Positions 9,414 to 19,418 of a stretch of DNA of 47,252 nt are shown here, one piece after another. The stretch lies in contig CAIRMR010000119.1 in assembly GCA_903879715.1 (NCBI GenBank), positions 1 through 47,252 of the forward strand. The letters are read 5' to 3'. How positions within the stretch are numbered: position 1 is the first letter of the stretch; every line of letters begins with the position of its first letter. The notes beneath the pieces are model-generated. The model worked only from the letters and a program-made list of their open reading frames with translations. It searched no databases and had not been told where the DNA came from. The stretch comes from an uncultured Bacteroidales bacterium. GTDB taxonomy: Bacteria > Bacteroidota > Bacteroidia > Bacteroidales > UBA4417. The position numbers and the translations under genes are program-made.

Positions 9414-10772
9414 ATGAAACGCTTCTTTCAGACTATAAAAAACATTTATAAGATAGACGAACTTCGTAGACGGATAGGCTATACTTTAGGCCTAATTCTT
9501 ATCTACAGGTTTGGATCGTATGTGACTATCCCTGGTGTGGACCCACAACAGTTGATGGCATTAAAGAGTCAGTCTTCGGGCGGACTTTTAGGCTTGCTTA
9601 ATATGTTCTCCGGTGGAGCGTTCAGCAATGCTTCCATCTTTGCTCTGGGTATTATGCCTTATATTTCAGCTTCAATCGTTATCCAGTTATTGGGTATGGC
9701 AATTCCATATTTCCAGAAACTGCAGAAAGAAGGTGAAAGCGGTCGTAAAAAGATAAATCAGATCACCCGTTATCTTACGGTTGTGATAACTGCTATGCAA
9801 GCTCCGGGTTATATTGCCAATCTTATTTCGCAATTACCCGCGCAAGCAATTACTCCTTTTGATCCGAATGTATCATCTCCTTCTGTTTTCTTCTGGATAA
9901 CTTCAGTTGTAGTGTTAGTAGCCGGTACGATGTTCGTAATGTGGTTAGGCGAAAAGATTACTGATAAAGGTTTGGGAAATGGTATTTCGCTTATCATTAT
10001 GGTGGGAATTATTGCACGTCTTCCATTTGCTCTTTTCAGCGAGTTCCTCGCCCGTATGGAGCAAAAAGGTGGTGGGCTTGTTCTTTTCATCGTGGAATTA
10101 GTAGTTCTTGTACTTGTTGTTCTTCTATGTATTCTTCTTGTTCAGGGAACACGAAAAATACCTGTACAATATGCAAAACGGGTAGTTGGAAACAAACAGT
10201 ATGGAGGCGTTCGTCAGTATATTCCTTTAAAAGTTAATGCTGCAGGTGTTATGCCTATCATTTTTGCACAGGCAATTATGTTTCTTCCTTTGACCATTGC
10301 TGGTTTTGCTAGCAGCGAAAGCTTACAGGGTTTTGCAGCGGCATTTACCGACATTAACGGTTTCTGGTACAACTTCACATATGCACTTCTGATCATTGTT
10401 TTTACATACTTCTACACAGCTATTACTGTTAATCCTAACCAAATGGCAGAAGATATGAAGAAAAATAATGGATTCATCCCTGGTGTTAAACCCGGAAAGA
10501 AGACAGCTGATTTTATCGATGGGGTAATGTCAAAAATTACTTTTCCAGGATCACTTTTTCTGGCACTCGTAGCTATAATGCCGGCTTTGGTTGGTATGGC
10601 AGGGGTTAGTTCACAGTTTGCACAATTCTATGGCGGTACATCTCTGCTTATTCTTGTAGGTGTTGTTTTAGATACACTGCAACAAATTGAAAGTCACTTA
10701 CTGATGCGTCACTATGAGGGACTCACTAAATCGGGTCGGATTAAAGGACGTACCGCAGCGGGAGCTTTTTAA
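9414..10772 (+). CDS. secY: Protein translocase channel SecY
   Basis: SecY forms the membrane channel of the general secretion pathway with SecE and SecG. The 452-residue protein has about ten hydrophobic segments. The early signature YRFGSYVTIPGVDP is near residues 30-43, and GGAFSNASIFALGIMPYISA, a plug/TM2 segment, is near residues 67-86. Near the end come the cytoplasmic loop and the tail RIKGRTAAGAF. The gene starts 5 bases after rplO and is followed directly by map, with no adk gene between, as in other Bacteroidetes. Confidence 0.98.
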   Translation: MKRFFQTIKNIYKIDELRRRIGYTLGLILIYRFGSYVTIPGVDPQQLMALKSQSSGGLLGLLNMFSGGAFSNASIFALGIMPYISASIVIQLLGMAIPYFQKLQKEGESGRKKINQITRYLTVVITAMQAPGYIANLISQLPAQAITPFDPNVSSPSVFFWITSVVVLVAGTMFVMWLGEKITDKGLGNGISLIIMVGIIARLPFALFSEFLARMEQKGGGLVLFIVELVVLVLVVLLCILLVQGTRKIPVQYAKRVVGNKQYGGVRQYIPLKVNAAGVMPIIFAQAIMFLPLTIAGFASSESLQGFAAAFTDINGFWYNFTYALLIIVFTYFYTAITVNPNQMAEDMKKNNGFIPGVKPGKKTADFIDGVMSKITFPGSLFLALVAIMPALVGMAGVSSQFAQFYGGTSLLILVGVVLDTLQQIESHLLMRHYEGLTKSGRIKGRTAAGAF

Positions 10773-10792
10773 TCAGTTGTAAAACTGGAACA

Positions 10793-11584
10793 ATGGCTCT
10801 GATAAAGACTGAAATAGAAATTGAAAAAATACGTACGAGTTCTTTACTTGTTGGAAAAACGATAGCGGAAGTTGCCAGGCATATTAAGCCAGGAGTCACT
10901 ACACTTGCTCTCGATAAAATAGCTGAGGAGTTTATCCGCGACCATAAAGCAAAACCTGCTTTTAAAGGATACCACGGATTTCCTGCTACGCTTTGTATAT
11001 CGGTTAATGAGGTAGTAGTTCACGGAATACCTGGTAAACGCGAACTGAAGGAAGGTGATCTCGTTTCAATTGATTGTGGTACCATTATTGACGGCTACTT
11101 CGGAGATTCAGCTTTTTCATTCGGACTTGTCCCTGTGGCTGTTGAATTGGAATTGTTAATGAAACGGACGCACGATTCATTGTTGAAAGGCATAGCTATA
11201 ATAGCTGCCGGGAAACGTGTGGGAGATATCGGTTACGAAGTTCAGACTTATGTCGAAAGCTTCGGATATACAGTGGTTCGAGATTTGGTTGGACATGGAC
11301 TTGGTTCCAGTTTGCACGAAAAACCTGAAGTCCCCAATTACGGACGAAAGGGAAATGGACCGAAACTAGAAGCAGGAATGGTTATCTGTATCGAACCGAT
11401 GATCAACCTTGGCACCAGGCAGGTAACGCAGGAAAATGATGGATGGACCATCCGCACAATGGATAGAAAACCATCAGCACACTTTGAGCACGCTGTAGTA
11501 ATACGAAATAACGGAGCTGACATATTGTCGAGTTTCAGTGAAATTGAACAGGTTATTAATCCTGATATACTAATAACAAGGTAA
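10793..11584 (+). CDS. map: Methionine aminopeptidase, type I
   Basis: The enzyme removes the N-terminal methionine from new proteins and uses two divalent metal ions. All five metal ligands are visible: D94 (SIDCGT), D105 (GYFGDSAFSF), H168 (GHGLGSSLHEKPEVPNYG), E201 (IEPMI) and E232 (FEHAVV). The substrate histidine is H77 (VVVHGIPG). At 263 residues it is a normal short type I enzyme. It lies between secY and infA, with 3 bases to infA, so it is co-expressed with the ribosomal genes. Confidence 0.97.
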   Translation: MALIKTEIEIEKIRTSSLLVGKTIAEVARHIKPGVTTLALDKIAEEFIRDHKAKPAFKGYHGFPATLCISVNEVVVHGIPGKRELKEGDLVSIDCGTIIDGYFGDSAFSFGLVPVAVELELLMKRTHDSLLKGIAIIAAGKRVGDIGYEVQTYVESFGYTVVRDLVGHGLGSSLHEKPEVPNYGRKGNGPKLEAGMVICIEPMINLGTRQVTQENDGWTIRTMDRKPSAHFEHAVVIRNNGADILSSFSEIEQVINPDILITR

Positions 11585-11587
11585 TAA

Positions 11588-11806
11588 ATGGCAAAACAAC
11601 TTGTAATTGAGCAGGACGGCATAGTGAAGGAATCGCTTGGTAATGCAATGTTCCGGGTTGAACTGGAAAACGGGCATATGATCATAGCGCATATATCGGG
11701 GAAGATGAGGATGCACTACATTAAAATTCTGGTTGGTGACAGGGTGAAAATTGAAATGTCACCTTACGACCTGAGTAAAGGCAGGATAAACTTCCGTTAT
11801 AAATAA
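11588..11806 (+). CDS. infA: Translation initiation factor IF-1
   Basis: IF-1 is an OB-fold protein that occupies the 30S A site during initiation. The 72-residue protein has the typical pattern [20 protein letters not shown], then [19 protein letters not shown], then [15 protein letters not shown]. Length is exactly that of the family. It follows map by 3 bases and is followed by rpmJ. Confidence 0.98.
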   Translation: MAKQLVIEQDGIVKESLGNAMFRVELENGHMIIAHISGKMRMHYIKILVGDRVKIEMSPYDLSKGRINFRYK

Positions 11807-11837
11807 AGAATAAAACACCTAAGAAATAACTCAAGCA

Positions 11838-11954
11838 ATGAAAGTTAGAGCATCAGTTAAGAAAAGAACACCTGAATGCAAAATCGTGCGCAGGAAAGGG
11901 AGAATCTACGTAATCAACAAAAAGAATCCCAAGTACAAACAAAGGCAAGGTTAA
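11838..11954 (+). CDS. rpmJ: 50S ribosomal protein L36, zinc-free type
   Basis: This 38-residue protein begins [20 protein letters not shown] and ends NPKYKQRQG. The zinc-binding form has a Cys-Cys-Cys-His set, but here only one cysteine (C14) remains and the histidine is tyrosine, so this is the C-minus type. L36 stabilises the 23S rRNA core near the GTPase centre. It lies between infA and rpsM, the conserved order. Confidence 0.96.
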   Translation: MKVRASVKKRTPECKIVRRKGRIYVINKKNPKYKQRQG

Positions 11955-11986
11955 TAATTGTGTAATCCCATAAGCTATTAATATAT

Positions 11987-12364
11987 ATGGCACGTATTGC
12001 TGGTATTGATTTACCAAAAAACAAAAGAGGTGAAATAGGTCTGACCTACGTATTCGGCATTGGCCGCGCCTCAGCCCAGGCTATCCTGGATCAGTGCGGT
12101 ATCGATCGCAACAAAAAAGTTCAGGACTGGAACGATGATGAGCAGAATAACATCCGCTCGATTATCAACGATAGTTTCAAAGTAGAAGGTGCACTTCGTT
12201 CAGAAGTACAGCTTAATATTAAACGATTGATGGATATAGGTTGCTACCGTGGTGTCCGTCACCGTTTAGGCCTTCCGCTGCGTGGACAAAGCACCAAGAA
12301 CAATGCCCGTACACGTAAGGGTAGGAAAAAGACTGTTGCTAACAAGAAGAAAGCAACGAAATAA
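11987..12364 (+). CDS. rpsM: 30S ribosomal protein S13
   Basis: S13 sits on the 30S head and forms bridges to L5 of the large subunit. The 125-residue protein begins [21 protein letters not shown]-like and ends with the family signature [20 protein letters not shown] followed by a lysine-rich tail. It opens the alpha-operon set of genes after a 32-base gap from rpmJ. Confidence 0.98.
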   Translation: MARIAGIDLPKNKRGEIGLTYVFGIGRASAQAILDQCGIDRNKKVQDWNDDEQNNIRSIINDSFKVEGALRSEVQLNIKRLMDIGCYRGVRHRLGLPLRGQSTKNNARTRKGRKKTVANKKKATK

Positions 12365-12394
12365 CGAAGCATTTAAAGTAAAAATAGTTTTACT

Positions 12395-12784
12395 ATGGCA
12401 AAGACCACCAAAGTATCGAAGAAAAGAGTTGTTAAAGTTGAAGCTACCGGAAGAGCATATGTTTCGGCTTCGTTCAACAACATCATAATTTCGTTGACTA
12501 ACAATGCCGGACAGGTTATCTCCTGGGCATCGGCAGGGAAAATGGGATTCAGAGGCTCAAAAAAGAATACTCCTTATGCTGCCCAGATGGCTGCTACGGA
12601 TTGTTCAAAAGTAGCTTATGACCTCGGACTCCGCAAAGTTAAAGTTTACGTTAAAGGACCTGGTTCAGGAAGAGAATCGGCCATACGTACACTCCACACC
12701 GCTGGCATCGAAGTTACCGAAATTCAGGACATAACTCCATTGCCACACAATGGTTGCAGACCTCCTAAACGCAGAAGGGTTTAA
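12395..12784 (+). CDS. rpsK: 30S ribosomal protein S11
   Basis: S11 lies on the platform of the 30S subunit near the E-site mRNA. The 129-residue protein has the typical [20 protein letters not shown] beginning near residue 22 and ends with the signature [18 protein letters not shown]. The gene is complete and typical. Confidence 0.98.
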   Translation: MAKTTKVSKKRVVKVEATGRAYVSASFNNIIISLTNNAGQVISWASAGKMGFRGSKKNTPYAAQMAATDCSKVAYDLGLRKVKVYVKGPGSGRESAIRTLHTAGIEVTEIQDITPLPHNGCRPPKRRRV

Positions 12785-12847
12785 TACCAACCTCTTACTT
12801 CGATCTTTAACAACAATAAGTTTAATAATACAAAATTAACAAGCTTT

Positions 12848-13453
12848 ATGGCAAGATATATTGGTCCTAAGACAAGGATAGCCAGAAAATTCAAGGAACC
12901 TATCTACGGGCCCGACAGTTCATACGAAAAGAAGAACTATCCTCCCGGAATGCACGGACAGAATAAACGCCGGAAAAAACAATCGGAATATGGTGTTCAG
13001 CTTAATGAAAAACAAAAAGCTAAATACACCTATGGTATCCTGGAAAAACAATTCAGGAACACATTCGAAAAAGCAACCCGTAAAAAAGGCGTTACCGGTG
13101 AAATCCTGTTGCAATTGATCGAATCACGTCTGGATAACGTTGTTTATCGTTTGGGAATTGCTCCTACTCGTGACGGCGCCCGTCAGCTGGTTAATCATGC
13201 GCATATTACTGTTAACGGAAAAGTGCTCAATATCCCTTCGTACGAATGTAACAAAGGTGATGTGATAGCTGTTCGTGAACGCGCAAAATCACTTGAAGTA
13301 ATCCAGAATTCATTACAAGGACGTATCATGCGTTACTCCTGGCTCGAATGGGATGGTGCTACGCTGACCGGAAAATTCATTAACTTCCCGGAACGTGAAG
13401 AAATTCCTGAAAACATAAAGGAACAACTCATCGTTGAATTGTATTCGAAGTAA
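12848..13453 (+). CDS. rpsD: 30S ribosomal protein S4
   Basis: S4 is a primary 16S rRNA binding protein and a regulator of the alpha operon in E. coli. The 201-residue protein begins [18 protein letters not shown] and has the S4 RNA-binding domain near residues 93-155 ([20 protein letters not shown], then [11 protein letters not shown]). It has no zinc cysteines at the N-terminus. The 63-base leader after rpsK is the longest gap of the late operon. I see no clear pseudoknot or promoter in it. Confidence 0.97.
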   Translation: MARYIGPKTRIARKFKEPIYGPDSSYEKKNYPPGMHGQNKRRKKQSEYGVQLNEKQKAKYTYGILEKQFRNTFEKATRKKGVTGEILLQLIESRLDNVVYRLGIAPTRDGARQLVNHAHITVNGKVLNIPSYECNKGDVIAVRERAKSLEVIQNSLQGRIMRYSWLEWDGATLTGKFINFPEREEIPENIKEQLIVELYSK

Positions 13454-13489
13454 TTTATTATCTTGCATTATTTTTAAAAAAAAGACTTT

Positions 13490-14482
13490 ATGGCTATTTT
13501 AGCATTCCAGAAACCTGATAAGGTTATCATGATACAGGCTGACGAGTTTGATGGAACTTTTGAATTCCGTCCTCTCGAACCTGGCTTTGGTATCACAATA
13601 GGTAATGCACTGCGCAGAATTTTACTTTCTTCACTGGAAGGATATGCTATTACATCCTTACGCATCGACGGAGTTGAACATGAATTTTCATCGGTAAAAG
13701 GCGTTGTTGAGGATATAACAGACGTGATTCTGAACCTGAAAAAAGTCAGATTCCGTAAACAAATTGAATCGGAAGAAAGCGAAAAAATCAACTTTACTGT
13801 TACAGGTAAGGATACTTTCACCGCTGGCGATATAGCCAAACACCTTTCGATATTCCAGGTACTGAACCCGGAGATAGTTATCTGTCACATGGAGCCTTCA
13901 GTAAAACTGAATGTTGAAATCAGCGTTAACAAAGGCAGGGGATATGTACCGGCAGAGGAAAACAAAATTCCTACAGCACACATTGGTACAATTTTCATGG
14001 ATTCGATCCATACACCTATCAAGAACGTGAAGTTCAGCATGGAAAACTACCGTGTTGAGCAGAAGACTGACTACGAGAAACTGATCCTGGAAATTAAAAC
14101 TGACGGATCAATTCATCCAAAAGATGCATTGAAGGAAGCCGCAAGGATTCTGATCCATCACTTTATGCTTTTCAGTGATGAGAAAATCACACTGGATATT
14201 GAAGAAAAAGCTGTAGCTGAAGAATTTGACGAAAATACACTTCACATCCGTCAGTTACTCAAAACCAAGTTGGTGGATATGGACCTTTCGGTACGCGCCC
14301 TCAACTGCCTGAAAGCTGCTGATGTTGAAACCCTCGGCGAACTGGTAGCTTTTAACAAAAACGACTTATTGAAATTCCGCAATTTCGGTAAAAAGTCGCT
14401 CACCGAACTGGAAGACCTGGTAAAAACAAAAGGACTCGAATTCGGAATGAATGTTGCGAAGTACAAATTAGATAAGGAATAA
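13490..14482 (+). CDS. rpoA: RNA polymerase alpha subunit
   Basis: Alpha dimerises to start RNA polymerase assembly and contacts regulators and DNA through its C-terminal domain. The 330-residue protein has the N-terminal assembly domain with [20 protein letters not shown] near residues 27-46. The C-terminal domain shows ELSVRALN-type helix sequence ([20 protein letters not shown], about residues 263-282) and [19 protein letters not shown]. It lies between rpsD and rplQ, as expected. Confidence 0.98.
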   Translation: MAILAFQKPDKVIMIQADEFDGTFEFRPLEPGFGITIGNALRRILLSSLEGYAITSLRIDGVEHEFSSVKGVVEDITDVILNLKKVRFRKQIESEESEKINFTVTGKDTFTAGDIAKHLSIFQVLNPEIVICHMEPSVKLNVEISVNKGRGYVPAEENKIPTAHIGTIFMDSIHTPIKNVKFSMENYRVEQKTDYEKLILEIKTDGSIHPKDALKEAARILIHHFMLFSDEKITLDIEEKAVAEEFDENTLHIRQLLKTKLVDMDLSVRALNCLKAADVETLGELVAFNKNDLLKFRNFGKKSLTELEDLVKTKGLEFGMNVAKYKLDKE

Positions 14483-14487
14483 GCGAA

Positions 14488-15075
14488 ATGAGACATCAGA
14501 AATCAATAAATCACCTGGGACGTACCAGTAGTCATCGCGCGGCAATGCTTTCCAACATGGCAAGCTCGCTGATCATGCACAAACGTATCAGTACAACCAT
14601 TGCAAAAGCAAAGGCACTTCGCGGATATGTAGAACCATTGATCACACGTGCTAAAATAGATTCAACACACTCACGCCGTGTAGTATTCAGCTACCTTCAG
14701 GATAAAGAAGCCGTAACAGAACTCTTTCGCGATATTTCAGTTAAAGTTGCTGACCGTCCGGGTGGATATGTTCGCATACTCAAAACAGGTTTCCGTCTGG
14801 GTGACAATGCTGATATGTGTATCATCGAACTGGTTGACTATAACGAAAACCTGTTAAATGTAAAAGACACAACTGCCAAGAAAGCTGTTCGCCGCCGCAA
14901 ACCTGCTGCTAAAAAAGCAACCGATGCTGCTGTTGAAGCTCCTGTAGCTGAAAAAGCTCCTAAAGCAAAAACTCCTAAGGCAGTGGCAGAAGCTGTTGAA
15001 GTTGTAGAAGCTGAAGAAGTGACTGAAACACCAGTTGTAGAAGAAGCTAAAGAGAACGAAGCTGAAGAAAAATAA
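14488..15075 (+). CDS. rplQ: 50S ribosomal protein L17 with long C-terminal extension
   Basis: L17 lies near the tunnel exit. The conserved domain covers residues 1-120 ([20 protein letters not shown] at the start, [20 protein letters not shown] near residue 91). The remaining 75 residues are a low-complexity tail of Ala, Lys, Val and Glu, first basic ([14 protein letters not shown]), then acidic at the end. The E. coli protein stops near residue 127. Such tails are seen in other Bacteroidetes (recollection). The gene ends the ribosomal cluster and a hairpin follows. Confidence 0.96.
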   Translation: MRHQKSINHLGRTSSHRAAMLSNMASSLIMHKRISTTIAKAKALRGYVEPLITRAKIDSTHSRRVVFSYLQDKEAVTELFRDISVKVADRPGGYVRILKTGFRLGDNADMCIIELVDYNENLLNVKDTTAKKAVRRRKPAAKKATDAAVEAPVAEKAPKAKTPKAVAEAVEVVEAEEVTETPVVEEAKENEAEEK

Positions 15076-15102
15076 ATAAGATTCAAACAATGAATTATAT
15101 AG

Positions 15103-15147
15103 AAGGATAAGGTAAAGTTCTCTTTGCTTTATCCTTTTATCATTTTT
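15103..15147 (+). terminator. Intrinsic terminator-like hairpin after rplQ
   Basis: AAGGATAAGGTAAAG (15103-15117) pairs with CTTTGCTTTATCCTT (15122-15136) over 15 pairs, two of them G-T wobbles, around a 4-base loop. T-rich sequence follows (TTATCATTTTT). It probably ends the ribosomal supercluster transcript. Confidence 0.75.
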
Positions 15148-15152
15148 GAGAT

Positions 15153-15188
15153 AAAGTGTCTGCACACCTGCAAGGTGTCTGACACTTT
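15153..15188. repeat. Imperfect palindrome, AAAGTGTC...GACACTTT
   Basis: The arms AAAGTGTC and GACACTTT enclose a second pair, ACACCT and AGGTGT, with a one-base asymmetry and a short loop. It looks like a member of a dispersed extragenic palindrome family containing GTGTCTGACAC. Only one full copy is visible in this window. Confidence 0.6.
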
Positions 15189-15209
15189 AAACTGGAAGCT
15201 CCACTTGAC

Positions 15210-15363
15210 GAATAACGATTGACGATTGACGAATAACGATTGACGATTGACGAAGTACGAATAACTATTACCGATTACCGATTGACGATTAACGAATTAC
15301 GATTAACGAATTACGATTAACGAATTACGATTAACGAATTACGATTAACGAATTACGATTAAC
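15210..15363. repeat. 22 tandem heptamers, consensus GAWTDAC
   Basis: The stretch keeps a strict 7-base register for 154 bases. The heptamers read GAATAAC, GATTGAC, GAAGTAC, TATTACC, GATTACC, GATTAAC and GAATTAC in changing order. The last 77 bases are regular: five perfect copies of the 14-mer GATTAACGAATTAC (15287-15356) plus half a copy. It fills the leader region of eno, ending 42 bases before its ATG. No spacers of unrelated sequence are present, so it is not a CRISPR array. Confidence 0.9.
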
Positions 15364-15399
15364 CATTCCCCAGCCCTTAATTTCTAAAACCTTAATTAA

Positions 15400-16695
<1,296 letters not shown>

Positions 16696-16717
16696 TCTGT
16701 TCGCTACAAATTTGAAG

Positions 16718-16746
16718 AAAAGCCGGTAAGTAATGCCGGCTTTTTG
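16718..16746 (+). terminator. Intrinsic terminator of eno
   Basis: AAAGCCGG and CCGGCTTT form an 8-bp stem with a loop of about 10 bases, followed directly by T-rich sequence (TTTTTGCTTTT). It lies 22 bases after the eno stop. Confidence 0.85.
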
Positions 16747-16815
16747 CTTTTAAATAAAGAACGTTTTTAGAAATATTTATAAAGCTTTCAATATTTCATA
16801 TTAATGAAATTTAAA

Positions 16816-16823
16816 TATCTTTG
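16816..16823 (+). promoter_or_regulatory. Possible -7 box (TATCTTTG) of the ADP-ribosylglycohydrolase gene
   Basis: TATCTTTG fits the Bacteroidetes -7 consensus TAnnTTTG and lies 59 bases before the ATG. A clear TTTG at the -33 position is not visible, so the call is tentative. Confidence 0.45.
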
Positions 16824-16827
16824 TATA

Positions 16828-16857
16828 TACTAAGGCAGTAAACTACATGCCTTAGTA
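16828..16857. promoter_or_regulatory. 10-bp perfect inverted repeat in the leader
   Basis: TACTAAGGCA (16828-16837) is repeated in reverse as TGCCTTAGTA (16848-16857) around a 10-base centre. It starts 5 bases after the putative -7 box, which is where an operator or a leader hairpin would act. No T-run follows, so it is not a typical terminator. Confidence 0.6.
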
Positions 16858-16882
16858 ATTATTTTTGAAATCCAACTCATAG

Positions 16883-18880
16883 ATGAAACACTACTATTTT
16901 AAATATTTAATTGGCAACGAAGGAATAGAGATTTGGCTAAAAAATAAAGATGAAAGCAAGCCTATAGACTTATCTATTTATTTCGGAGAATGGAAAACTG
17001 CCGAATACGATTTAGCGAAAGCATCTGAAACGCTATCTGTAAATCGAAACCAGATTGCCATTTTCTTTGATTTGGAAAAGTATGCTAATGAAGGAGTCTA
17101 TTTTTGGATATTTCATAAAGAATATATTTATTGTTTTAAAGGTATCCAATTGGCTGTATTTGATGGCACTCAGATGTATACGAAAACATCTATAGAACCA
17201 CCTAAATCAATTCTTGCTGAATTAGTAGAAAAATTTAAAAAAATCGATTTGCCTGAGTTTTTCTCCAATATCAATAGTAATCAATTTTATAATCGAACCA
17301 CCATCAAAGAGCTAATTGGTAAAGAACAGGAGATCGCTAATTCATTGATTAATAAAACACATTTAAATATTAGTATGGAGAGGTTTTATGAGTTCCTCTC
17401 TCCTATGCAATTCGAAACTTTGCTATTTCAAATTTTTAACACTGAAAATTCATTTTGTTCTTCTTTTCGTGGCGGTACTTTAAAAGACTATGATTTAAGA
17501 ATTGTTTTAAATAAAGAATTTCATGGAATACCTGAAGGTAAGCATTGGATTCAAGTTAAATTGAAAAAGGATGCACAAATCGAAATCGTTGGATATTTAG
17601 CCTACTTGGGAATTTCAGATTTTGAAAATAAAAGAATAGGTATCGATTGGATACGAAACCGGACATACGAACGGAAAGATATATTGAATTGGCTTGAAAA
17701 ATGTGTATTTGATAATGACTGCTTAGATTTTGAAATTAATATGTCTTTTGCAAATCAGCAGTTAAATAGAGAAAAAGAATTGGAAAATCAGGTTTTAAAA
17801 AAAAAGTTTCTTGGTTGTATGCTTGGTGGAGCAATCGGTGACGCATTGGGAGCACCAATTGAGTTCTTGTCGCACACACAAATACAAAAAAAATACGGGG
17901 AAAGAGGTGTCACTGATTATGTAGAATATGATAATGGCTCCGGTGAGTTTACTGATGATACTCAAATGACACTTTTTACAGCTGAAGGACTTCTTAGAGC
18001 TTGGCATCGTTCTGTATTAAAAGGCATTGACGGAGCACAGACTTTAATTACATTTCATTCTTATTTGAGATGGCTTCATACTCAAAAGGTGCAAGTTAAC
18101 ATAGATAATATTAAAAATGGGATATATGACATTGAAAAGGGGTGGCTTTTAAAAAGGAAAGAACTGTTTGTTAGCCGATCACCGGGTAAGACATGTATAT
18201 CTGCACTTAAAAGCGGTATTCCAGGCAGCATAGATCGTCCAATTAATAACAGCAAAGGTTGTGGTACAGTTATGCGAATTGCGCCCGTTGGTTTAGTTTA
18301 CAAACTCGATAGAGAAATGGCATTTCGTGAAGCAGTGAATATTTCTGCATTAACACATGGACATCCTTCTGGTTATTTAAGTGGCGGTTTTTTAGCTTCA
18401 ATTATTGCAGATTTGGCTAACGGATATAATTTACAGACAGCTATTAAAAATGCAATTATAATTCTTCGTTCCTGGGACAATCATAATGAAGTTTTACGTG
18501 CTGTTGAATTAGCATTAGAAATTCACAAGGAATATCTTTTTAAAGATCTTACCCACAAAGAATTAGAGAAAATTGGTTCAGGATGGATAGCTGAGGAAGC
18601 CCTTGCTATTTCAATTTTGTGCGTATTGCATAATCAACATGACTTTGCAAAAGGTGTTTTGCTTTCGGTAAATCACAGTGGTGATTCTGATAGCACTGGT
18701 GCAATTACTGGGAATATACTTGGACTGATGCTTGGATCTGACAAAATACCGAATAAATGGAAAGAGAAATTGTTATACCATGATATAGTTGAAGAAATGG
18801 GTTTAGACTTATTTATAGGATGCAAAAGTTCGACTTATGAGGTCAATCAAGAATGGTTAGAAAAATATCCAGAATATTAG
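16883..18880 (+). CDS. Mrr-like nuclease domain fused to ADP-ribosylglycohydrolase (DraG/ARH type)
   Basis: The C-terminal half (about residues 306-645) is a complete ADP-ribosylglycohydrolase: GCMLGGAIGDALGAPIEF at 311-328, the metal-binding TDDT at 357-360, GCGTVMRIAPVG at 459-470, LTHGHPSGYLSGG at 490-502 and SGDSDSTG at 599-606. Such enzymes remove ADP-ribose from proteins or other targets. Upstream, residues 165-270 look like a PD-(D/E)xK fold of the Mrr type: helix MERFYEFLSPMQFETLLFQI, then D204 in KDYDLRIV and the Q-x-K pair Q224/K226 in HWIQVKLKK. Residues 1-110 are unrecognised, rich in aromatic residues, and might be a sensor. The gene is visibly more AT-rich than its neighbours, stands alone, and may have been acquired. 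The hydrolase call is firm, the nuclease call is inference. Confidence 0.8.
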   Translation: MKHYYFKYLIGNEGIEIWLKNKDESKPIDLSIYFGEWKTAEYDLAKASETLSVNRNQIAIFFDLEKYANEGVYFWIFHKEYIYCFKGIQLAVFDGTQMYTKTSIEPPKSILAELVEKFKKIDLPEFFSNINSNQFYNRTTIKELIGKEQEIANSLINKTHLNISMERFYEFLSPMQFETLLFQIFNTENSFCSSFRGGTLKDYDLRIVLNKEFHGIPEGKHWIQVKLKKDAQIEIVGYLAYLGISDFENKRIGIDWIRNRTYERKDILNWLEKCVFDNDCLDFEINMSFANQQLNREKELENQVLKKKFLGCMLGGAIGDALGAPIEFLSHTQIQKKYGERGVTDYVEYDNGSGEFTDDTQMTLFTAEGLLRAWHRSVLKGIDGAQTLITFHSYLRWLHTQKVQVNIDNIKNGIYDIEKGWLLKRKELFVSRSPGKTCISALKSGIPGSIDRPINNSKGCGTVMRIAPVGLVYKLDREMAFREAVNISALTHGHPSGYLSGGFLASIIADLANGYNLQTAIKNAIIILRSWDNHNEVLRAVELALEIHKEYLFKDLTHKELEKIGSGWIAEEALAISILCVLHNQHDFAKGVLLSVNHSGDSDSTGAITGNILGLMLGSDKIPNKWKEKLLYHDIVEEMGLDLFIGCKSSTYEVNQEWLEKYPEY

Positions 18881-18946
18881 TTTTATGAACAACAAAATCT
18901 CAATATATTCACAATTAACCTTGATTGTTTTTAAAAGAAACTCATC

Positions 18947-19414
18947 ATGCCCCAGGAAATCGAACGAAAGTTCCTTGTAAAAGAAGGATATAAGCAATAT
19001 GCGTTCACGCATACGCGGATTACCCAGGGATATCTTTCATCCGTTCCTGAGCGTATAGTACGGGTTCGGACCAATGGAGATAAAGGCTTTTTAACCATAA
19101 AAGGCGTTTTAAGCCTTTCCGGTATGAGCCGGTATGAATTTGAAAAGGAAATTCCTTTAAATGAAGCACACGAATTACTTGCTTTGTGTGAACCTGGAAT
19201 TATTGATAAGACCCGTTATCTTGTTCAGGTTGGGAAATTTACATTTGAAGTGGATGAGTTTTATGGCGAAAACGAAGGCCTCGTCATTGCCGAAATTGAA
19301 CTCAGCTCGGAAGAAGAATTGTTTGATATGCCGCTTTGGCTTGGCAAAGAAGTTACCGGCGAAAGGTGTTATTATAACTCAAAACTTGCCAAAAATCCAT
19401 TTTCGAAATGGTAA
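18947..19414 (+). CDS. CYTH domain protein, probable inorganic triphosphatase
   Basis: CYTH proteins form a tunnel-shaped fold that binds triphosphates. Bacterial small members often hydrolyse inorganic tripolyphosphate, and some are adenylate cyclases. The protein of 155 residues starts with the signature ExExK (E4, E6, K8 in MPQEIERKFLV). The basic and acidic tunnel residues expected follow: RVRTNGDKGFLTIKG at 39-53, YEFEKEIP, KTRYLVQVGKFTFEVDEFYG and AEIELSSEEE. Its size matches the short single-domain triphosphatases. It lies between the AT-rich fusion gene and the convergent DPP4 gene. Confidence 0.88.
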   Translation: MPQEIERKFLVKEGYKQYAFTHTRITQGYLSSVPERIVRVRTNGDKGFLTIKGVLSLSGMSRYEFEKEIPLNEAHELLALCEPGIIDKTRYLVQVGKFTFEVDEFYGENEGLVIAEIELSSEEELFDMPLWLGKEVTGERCYYNSKLAKNPFSKW

Positions 19415-19418
19415 GTAA

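Noticed and set aside
15210-15363. CRISPR array
   Set aside because: Units are contiguous without spacers and are only 7 or 14 bases long.
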